A stretch of DNA of 38,107 nucleotides from Inquilinus limosus. GTDB taxonomy: Bacteria; Pseudomonadota; Alphaproteobacteria; DSM-16000; Inquilinaceae. The DNA lies in NCBI RefSeq assembly GCF_002195995.1, contig NZ_NHON01000055.1:2981-41087 (forward strand), given 5' to 3'. The position numbers and the translations under genes are program-made. Shown here one piece after another: positions 32,887-38,107 of the stretch (positions are counted from its first letter, which is position 1; each line of letters opens with the position of its first letter). The notes beneath the pieces are model-generated. The model was not told the origin of the DNA. It made no database searches and saw nothing but the letters and a program-made list of their open reading frames with translations.

Positions 32887-32922
32887 GGCCGGCCCCGTCC
32901 TTGGCGGGGCCGGCCTTTTCTT
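32887..32922 (+). terminator. Intrinsic-terminator-like hairpin between dctP and dctQ
   Basis: A perfect 11 bp stem (GGCCGGCCCCG/CGGGGCCGGCC) with a 7-base loop, followed by TTTTCTT. It has every sign of a Rho-independent terminator but lies inside the operon, 13 bases after the dctP stop. It probably lowers transcription into dctQM and stabilises the dctP mRNA. Confidence 0.85.
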
Positions 32923-32939
32923 ATGGGAGATCGGCCGGA

Positions 32940-33464
32940 ATGGCCTCCGTCCTGACCCTGACGCGCCGCACCCTCGGCGTCCTGTCCACCGGGGCCCTGT
33001 GGCTGGCCGGCTTCGGCATGCTGGCGATGACCGTCACCGTGGGCTGGCAGGTCTTCGCCCGCTACATCCTGAACGACACGCCGAGCTGGGCCGAGCCGCT
33101 GACGCTGCAGCTGATGGGCTGGTTCATCCTGCTCGGCGCCGCGGTCGGCGTGCGCGAGAGCTTCCATCTCGGGCTCGACTTCCTGCAGCAGGTGCTGCCG
33201 GCGGCGCTGAACCGGGTGCTGGAGGCGGTGAACCTGCTGCTGATCCTCGGCTTCGGCGTCGCCATGGTCTGGTATTCGGTCGAGCTGGCTGTCGGCACCT
33301 GGACCGCGACCATCCCGGTGCTGGACCTGCCGGGCGGCTTCGACTTCATCCCGCTGATCATCGGCGGCGCGCTGATCGCGCTGTTCGCCGCCGAGCGGTT
33401 GTTCGAACAGATGGCCGGCGTCGAGCATGAGGCGGCGGTCGAAGGCGTGCAGGAGCTGGCGTGA
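32940..33464 (+). CDS. dctQ: TRAP transporter small membrane subunit DctQ
   Basis: 174 residues with four membrane helices. TVGWQVFARYILNDTPSWAEPLTLQLMGWFILLGAAVGVRE (about 35-75) is the DctQ signature, with the conserved Arg, Trp and Glu. It partners DctM in the Na+-driven uptake of the DctP ligand. The start follows the terminator-like hairpin; GGGAG upstream is the likely ribosome site. The stop overlaps the dctM ATG by one base (TGATG). Confidence 0.92.
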   Translation: MASVLTLTRRTLGVLSTGALWLAGFGMLAMTVTVGWQVFARYILNDTPSWAEPLTLQLMGWFILLGAAVGVRESFHLGLDFLQQVLPAALNRVLEAVNLLLILGFGVAMVWYSVELAVGTWTATIPVLDLPGGFDFIPLIIGGALIALFAAERLFEQMAGVEHEAAVEGVQELA

Positions 33465-34744
33465 TGGAGCTGTGGATCCTGTTCGGCGGCTTCACGCTGC
33501 TGATGTTCATGGGCATGCCGATCGCCTTCTGCCTCGGCATCTCCTCGCTGGCCACGGTGCTCTATATGGGGCTGCCGCCGGTGGTGGTGTTCCAGCAGAT
33601 CAACTCGGGCATGAACGCCTTCGCCATGATGGCGATCCCGTTCTTCATCTTCGCCGGCGACCTGATGATCCGCGGCGGCATCGCGGCGCGGCTGATCCGC
33701 TTCGCCGCCAGCCTGGTCGGCCATATGCGCGGCGGCCTGGGCCAGGTCAACGTCGTCGCCTCGACCCTGTTCGGCGGCATCTCCGGCTCGGCGGTGGCCG
33801 ACGCCTCGGCGATCGGCGGGCTGATGATCCCGCAGATGGCGGCGCGGGGATACGCGCGGGACTATGCCGTCAACGTCACCGCCAATTCGGCGATCATCGC
33901 GCTGATGATCCCGCCGTCGAACAACATGATCCTCTATTCGATCGCGGCGGGCGGCAACGTCTCGATCGCCGACCTGTTCACCGCCGGCATCATCCCCGGC
34001 ATCCTGCTGGCCGCCGCCCTGATGATCGCCGCCTATGTCGTGGCCCGGCGGCGCGGCTATCCCGCCGACCCGTTCCCCGGGCTGCGCGCCGTTGGCCGCT
34101 ACCTGGTCATGGCGGCGCCGGGCATCCTGCTGATCGGCATCATCTTCGGCGGCGTCCGCTCCGGCGTCTTCACCGCGACCGAAAGCTCCTGCATCGCGGT
34201 GATCTACGCCTTCCTGGTGGCGCTGCTGGTGTATCGCGAGCTCGACTGGCGCGGCTTCGTCGAGGCGGTGCAGGGCGCGGTGCGCACCACCGCCATGGTG
34301 CTGCTGGTGATCGGCACCGCCGGCGCCTTCGGCTGGCTGATGGCGCTGCTGCAGGTGCAGACCGCGACGGTCCATGCGATCAACGCCATCTCCAGCGACC
34401 CGCTGACGGTGCTGCTGCTGATCAATGTCGCGCTGCTGATCCTCGGCACCTTCATGGACATGGCGCCGATGATCATCATCTGCACCCCGGTGCTGCTGCC
34501 GGTGGTGAAGGCCTTCGGCATCGACCCGGTGCATTTCGGCGTGATCCTGATCCTGAACGCCGGCATCGGCCTGAACACGCCGCCGGTGGGGTCGGTGCTG
34601 TTCGTCAGCTGCGCCGTCGGCAAGATCACGATCCGCGAGGCGATGCGCACGATCTGGCCGTTCTTCGGCGCCTCGGTCGCGGTCCTGCTGGCCGTGACCT
34701 ACATCCCGGCCCTCTCGCTCTGGCTGCCCGCGGTCTTCCGCTAG
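33464..34744 (+). CDS. dctM: TRAP transporter large permease subunit DctM
   Basis: 426 residues with about twelve membrane helices. Family motifs: GMPIAFCLGISSLATVL, GISGSAVADASAIGGLMIPQM (about 105-125), NSAIIALMIPPSNNMILYS (about 143-161) and GTFMDMAPMIIICTPVLLPVVKAFGIDPVHFGVILILNAGIGLNTPPVG (about 328-376), which form the ion-transport elevator core with its Na+ sites. It carries the transport step of the dctPQM system. AGGAG lies eight bases upstream of the ATG; a GTG one codon earlier is an alternative. It ends the operon; the groESL promoter follows within 25 bp. Confidence 0.95.
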   Translation: MELWILFGGFTLLMFMGMPIAFCLGISSLATVLYMGLPPVVVFQQINSGMNAFAMMAIPFFIFAGDLMIRGGIAARLIRFAASLVGHMRGGLGQVNVVASTLFGGISGSAVADASAIGGLMIPQMAARGYARDYAVNVTANSAIIALMIPPSNNMILYSIAAGGNVSIADLFTAGIIPGILLAAALMIAAYVVARRRGYPADPFPGLRAVGRYLVMAAPGILLIGIIFGGVRSGVFTATESSCIAVIYAFLVALLVYRELDWRGFVEAVQGAVRTTAMVLLVIGTAGAFGWLMALLQVQTATVHAINAISSDPLTVLLLINVALLILGTFMDMAPMIIICTPVLLPVVKAFGIDPVHFGVILILNAGIGLNTPPVGSVLFVSCAVGKITIREAMRTIWPFFGASVAVLLAVTYIPALSLWLPAVFR

Positions 34745-34766
34745 GAAAGAGAATCTTCGCGCGGCT

Positions 34767-34796
34767 CTTGACCGGTTTTGCCGCTCCCCTTAAATG
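34767..34796 (+). promoter_or_regulatory. groESL promoter
   Basis: CTTGACC (34767-34773) and a TTAAAT box (34790-34795) are spaced 16 bases apart. The CTTG -35 and C-rich CCCCTTAAAT -10 fit either the housekeeping sigma or the heat-shock sigma RpoH. The expected transcript start falls at the first half of the CIRCE element. Confidence 0.6.
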
Positions 34797-34797
34797 C

Positions 34798-34824
34798 GTA
34801 GCACTCGCCGGCCGAGAGTGCTAA
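34798..34824. promoter_or_regulatory. CIRCE element (HrcA operator) of groESL
   Basis: GTAGCACTC, nine bases, GAGTGCTAA. It matches the CIRCE consensus TTAGCACTC-N9-GAGTGCTAA except for the first base. HrcA bound here would block groESL transcription at normal temperature. It ends 59 bp before the groES ATG. Confidence 0.95.
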
Positions 34825-34883
34825 CGACGGCCGGGGCAGGCCCGTAACGCAAATCTCTGAACGAGAGAGTGGGAGAGCGAACG

Positions 34884-35195
34884 ATGCAATTCCGTCCCCT
34901 GCACGACCGTGTGCTGGTGCGTCGCATCGAGCAGAACGAGAAGACCGCCGGCGGGATCATCATCCCGGACACCGCCAAGGAAAAGCCCCAGGAGGGCGAG
35001 GTGATCTCGGTCGGCGCGGGCATCCGCGACGAGGCCGGCAAGCTGCAGCCGCTGGACGTCAAGGCCGGCGACCGCATCCTGTTCGGCAAGTGGTCCGGCA
35101 CCGAGGTCAAGCTCGACGGTCAGGATCTCCTGATCATGAAGGAGAGCGACATCCTCGGCATCATCACCGTGAAGAAGTCGGCCAAGGCGGCCTGA
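34884..35195 (+). CDS. groES: Co-chaperonin GroES
   Basis: 103 residues. [11 protein letters not shown] opens the protein, the mobile loop [23 protein letters not shown] (about 15-37) that contacts GroEL is intact, and [11 protein letters not shown] closes the fold. It forms the heptameric lid of the GroEL cage in the cytoplasm. GGAG lies eight bases before the chosen ATG; an in-frame start 15 bases earlier (MGERT) is not family-like. It is transcribed with groEL behind a CIRCE-controlled promoter. Confidence 0.97.
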   Translation: MQFRPLHDRVLVRRIEQNEKTAGGIIIPDTAKEKPQEGEVISVGAGIRDEAGKLQPLDVKAGDRILFGKWSGTEVKLDGQDLLIMKESDILGIITVKKSAKAA

Positions 35196-35228
35196 TCCGC
35201 CCCGTCGCCTTCACCGGAATCCCGTTAG

Positions 35229-36896
<1,668 letters not shown>

Positions 36897-36900
36897 TCCC

Positions 36901-36946
36901 GTGGATCAAACCGGGCGCCCTCGGGCGCCCGGGCAATTTGATCCAC
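36901..36946. repeat. First hairpin after groEL
   Basis: The outer arms GTGGATCAAA and TTTGATCCAC enclose inner arms CCGGGCGCCC and GGGCGCCCGG (loop TC), with a four-base bulge (GCAA). It begins four bases after the groEL stop. No T-tract follows, so it is probably not the terminator. Confidence 0.75.
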
Positions 36947-36958
36947 AACTTGATGGTT

Positions 36959-36984
36959 TGTGGTTCGCCAGCCGGCGAACCACA
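36959..36984. repeat. Second hairpin after groEL
   Basis: A perfect 11 bp stem (TGTGGTTCGCC/GGCGAACCACA) with a four-base loop AGCC. There is no T-tract. Its 5' arm can alternatively pair with CCACAA (36943-36948) in the arm of the first hairpin. Confidence 0.75.
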
Positions 36985-37016
36985 GGGCATCGGATTGTCC
37001 AAAAGTCGAATTGTGG

Positions 37017-37045
37017 AGGGGCGCTCTTCGGAGCGCCCCTTTTTT
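37017..37045 (+). terminator. Rho-independent terminator of groESL
   Basis: AGGGGCGCTC and GAGCGCCCCT arms close a UUCG tetraloop and are followed by a run of T (37040-37045). It is an unusually clear intrinsic terminator for this GC-rich genome. Confidence 0.93.
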
Positions 37046-37095
37046 GCCATATCGACCGGCGATGCAAGACCTCGTGGGGCCAGTGCAGTCTTTCG

Positions 37096-37119
37096 ATTGC
37101 CGGGCCGAGTACCGGCAAT
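37096..37119. repeat. Inverted repeat upstream of the L,D-transpeptidase gene
   Basis: ATTGCCGG and CCGGCAAT arms with an 8-base loop, followed by TAAAT. It lies between the groESL terminator and the next gene; it could be an operator or a 5' leader hairpin. Confidence 0.45.
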
Positions 37120-37182
37120 TAAATGAATGCACGGCCCCGGGCACGACCAGCCCGGCCGTCGGAGACGGAAGGGAAGTTCGAG

Positions 37183-38107
37183 ATGACCGCCAGCCAGATG
37201 AGTGCGCCCAACCATCGCGGGCCGATCGCCCGCGCCGCCTTGGCGTTCGCCTCGATCCTGGTGCTCGCCGCCTGCGTGCCGGCAGGGACGCAGCAGACCG
37301 CCAGCCTGCCGGCGCCGGAGCAGCCGGCGCCGCCGCCCCTGTCGCCCTTCGTCCAGGCGATGCGCGACGCCGGTGTCAACGTCGCCATTCCGGCGCGCGG
37401 CAAGTTCATCCTGGTCAACATCCCGTCCTATGAGCTGATCGCCTTCCAGGACGGCGCCCCGGTGATCCGCAGCAAGGTCGTGGTCGGCGCCGCGGGGACG
37501 TCGACGCCCGAGCTGCTGTCGAACATGTACGCCATCAAGTACAATCCGGACTGGACGCCGACGCCGTCGATCGTCCGCAACGAGGCCAGCGTCTACATCC
37601 CGTCCGGGCCGCGCAGCCCGCTGGGCCGGCTGAAGCTCGAGCTCGACAACGACCAGGCGATCTATCTGCACGACACGCCGCAGAAGAGCTATTTCGGCCG
37701 CGAGAAGCGGGCGCTCAGCCATGGCTGCGTCCGCGTGCAGCAGGTGCGTGAGCTGGCGGCCTGGGCCGACGGCGTCAGCGTCGATGAGATCGACCAGCGC
37801 ATCCGCACCGGCCGCATGTACACCGAGCGGCTGGCGGAGGAGATCCCGGTCTATATCGGCTACTACACCCGTTTCCCGGACCAGTTCGACCAGCCGGTGA
37901 ACTACCCGGACGTCTACGCCAACAAGGACGAGGCGCGGCGGGCCTATCTGGCCCGCGCCGCCGGCCGCCGCGCCGCCGCGGCGAAGAAGGCGGCCGAGCC
38001 GCCGGCCCAGCCGCCGGCCGAGATCATCCCGGGCCAGACGGCTCCGGGCCAGACCGCGCCGGGCCAGACCGCGCCGGGCGGCATCGTGGTCACACCCGGT
38101 GTCACCG
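37183..38107 (+). CDS. L,D-transpeptidase lipoprotein (YkuD domain), 3' end outside window
   Basis: 308 codons to the right edge with no stop. The signal peptide carries a lipobox VLAAC with Cys31 as the acylated residue, so the protein should be membrane-anchored. The YkuD catalytic domain (about 74-205) has His163 (YLHDTP) and the SHGCVRV motif with His180 and nucleophile Cys182. MYAIKYNPDWTPTPSIVRNE is close to the LdtD/YcbB branch. It forms 3-3 cross-links in peptidoglycan or attaches proteins to it. The C-terminus becomes Ala/Pro-rich with PGQTA repeats. GGAAGGGAAG precedes the ATG; an ATG five codons later is less likely. Confidence 0.9.
   Translation, partial: MTASQMSAPNHRGPIARAALAFASILVLAACVPAGTQQTASLPAPEQPAPPPLSPFVQAMRDAGVNVAIPARGKFILVNIPSYELIAFQDGAPVIRSKVVVGAAGTSTPELLSNMYAIKYNPDWTPTPSIVRNEASVYIPSGPRSPLGRLKLELDNDQAIYLHDTPQKSYFGREKRALSHGCVRVQQVRELAAWADGVSVDEIDQRIRTGRMYTERLAEEIPVYIGYYTRFPDQFDQPVNYPDVYANKDEARRAYLARAAGRRAAAAKKAAEPPAQPPAEIIPGQTAPGQTAPGQTAPGGIVVTPGVT
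38029..38080 (+). repeat. 15 bp tandem repeat coding for PGQTA
   Basis: Three units of 15 bases (CCGGGCCAGACCGCG type), the second and third identical and the first with three changes, plus half a unit, in frame in the transpeptidase tail. It encodes three PGQTA blocks. Copy number could vary between strains by slippage. Confidence 0.8.

Overview
This 38 kb window is GC-rich chromosomal DNA of an alphaproteobacterium, most likely a member of the Rhodospirillales or a close relative (Azospirillum/Inquilinus-like). The reasons are the very high GC at third codon positions, an usg gene, an ECF sigma factor followed by an NrsF-type membrane anti-sigma, an S24-fold regulator of the kind common in alphaproteobacteria, a DUF1624 protein with a Cys-rich tail, and a CIRCE-controlled groESL operon. 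The genus cannot be fixed by eye. No tRNA, rRNA, CRISPR array, transposase or integrase was seen.

Layout. 1-5.5 kb: an MHYT-PAS membrane sensor cut by the left edge, a single low-GC DUF5677-like gene that looks imported, and an OmpR-type response regulator/histidine kinase pair divergent from a LysR regulator. 5.5-11.4 kb: an MFS transporter translationally coupled to a complete but orphan succinate dehydrogenase flavoprotein, then on the minus strand a choline/betaine-type periplasmic binding protein, a hotdog thioesterase and a D-Ala-D-Ala carboxypeptidase. 11.4-16.6 kb: an S24-fold repressor lacking the autocleavage dyad, a branched-chain aminotransferase, a 146 bp palindromic repeat, an FkbM methyltransferase, a DUF1624 acyltransferase-like membrane protein with a twin CX3C tail, and the sigma/NrsF pair. 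16.6-20.5 kb: a secreted thioredoxin-like DUF1223 protein divergent from two tandem 165-residue paralogues behind a Fur-like box, a single-domain response regulator, a CPBP membrane protease and a SPOUT RNA methyltransferase.

20.6-27.7 kb: a zinc-type (ReAV-like) asparaginase with a His-rich N-terminus, a nicotinate dehydrogenase-like pair (2Fe-2S subunit plus a molybdopterin subunit fused to a triheme cytochrome c) behind a 22 bp palindrome, a LysE exporter, and an S1/P1 nuclease/phospholipase C-like secreted enzyme. 27.8-31.1 kb: a GNAT acetyltransferase and a class I aminotransferase in one operon, a second copy of the palindromic repeat, usg and a GFA-family protein. 31.1-34.7 kb: a GntR/FCD regulator divergent from a complete TRAP transporter (dctPQM), with three phased repeats between them and an intrinsic-terminator hairpin between dctP and dctQ. 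34.8-38.1 kb: groESL with CIRCE, a run of three hairpins after groEL, and an L,D-transpeptidase lipoprotein that runs off the right edge.

Most genes are ordinary metabolism, transport and envelope functions. The points most worth following are the pair of ~145 bp palindromic elements whose stems differ yet still pair, the Fur-box tandem paralogues, the orphan SdhA coupled to a transporter, the catalytically dead S24 regulator, the regulatory layout of the TRAP locus, and the hairpin array after groEL. No large undescribed multi-gene system was evident.
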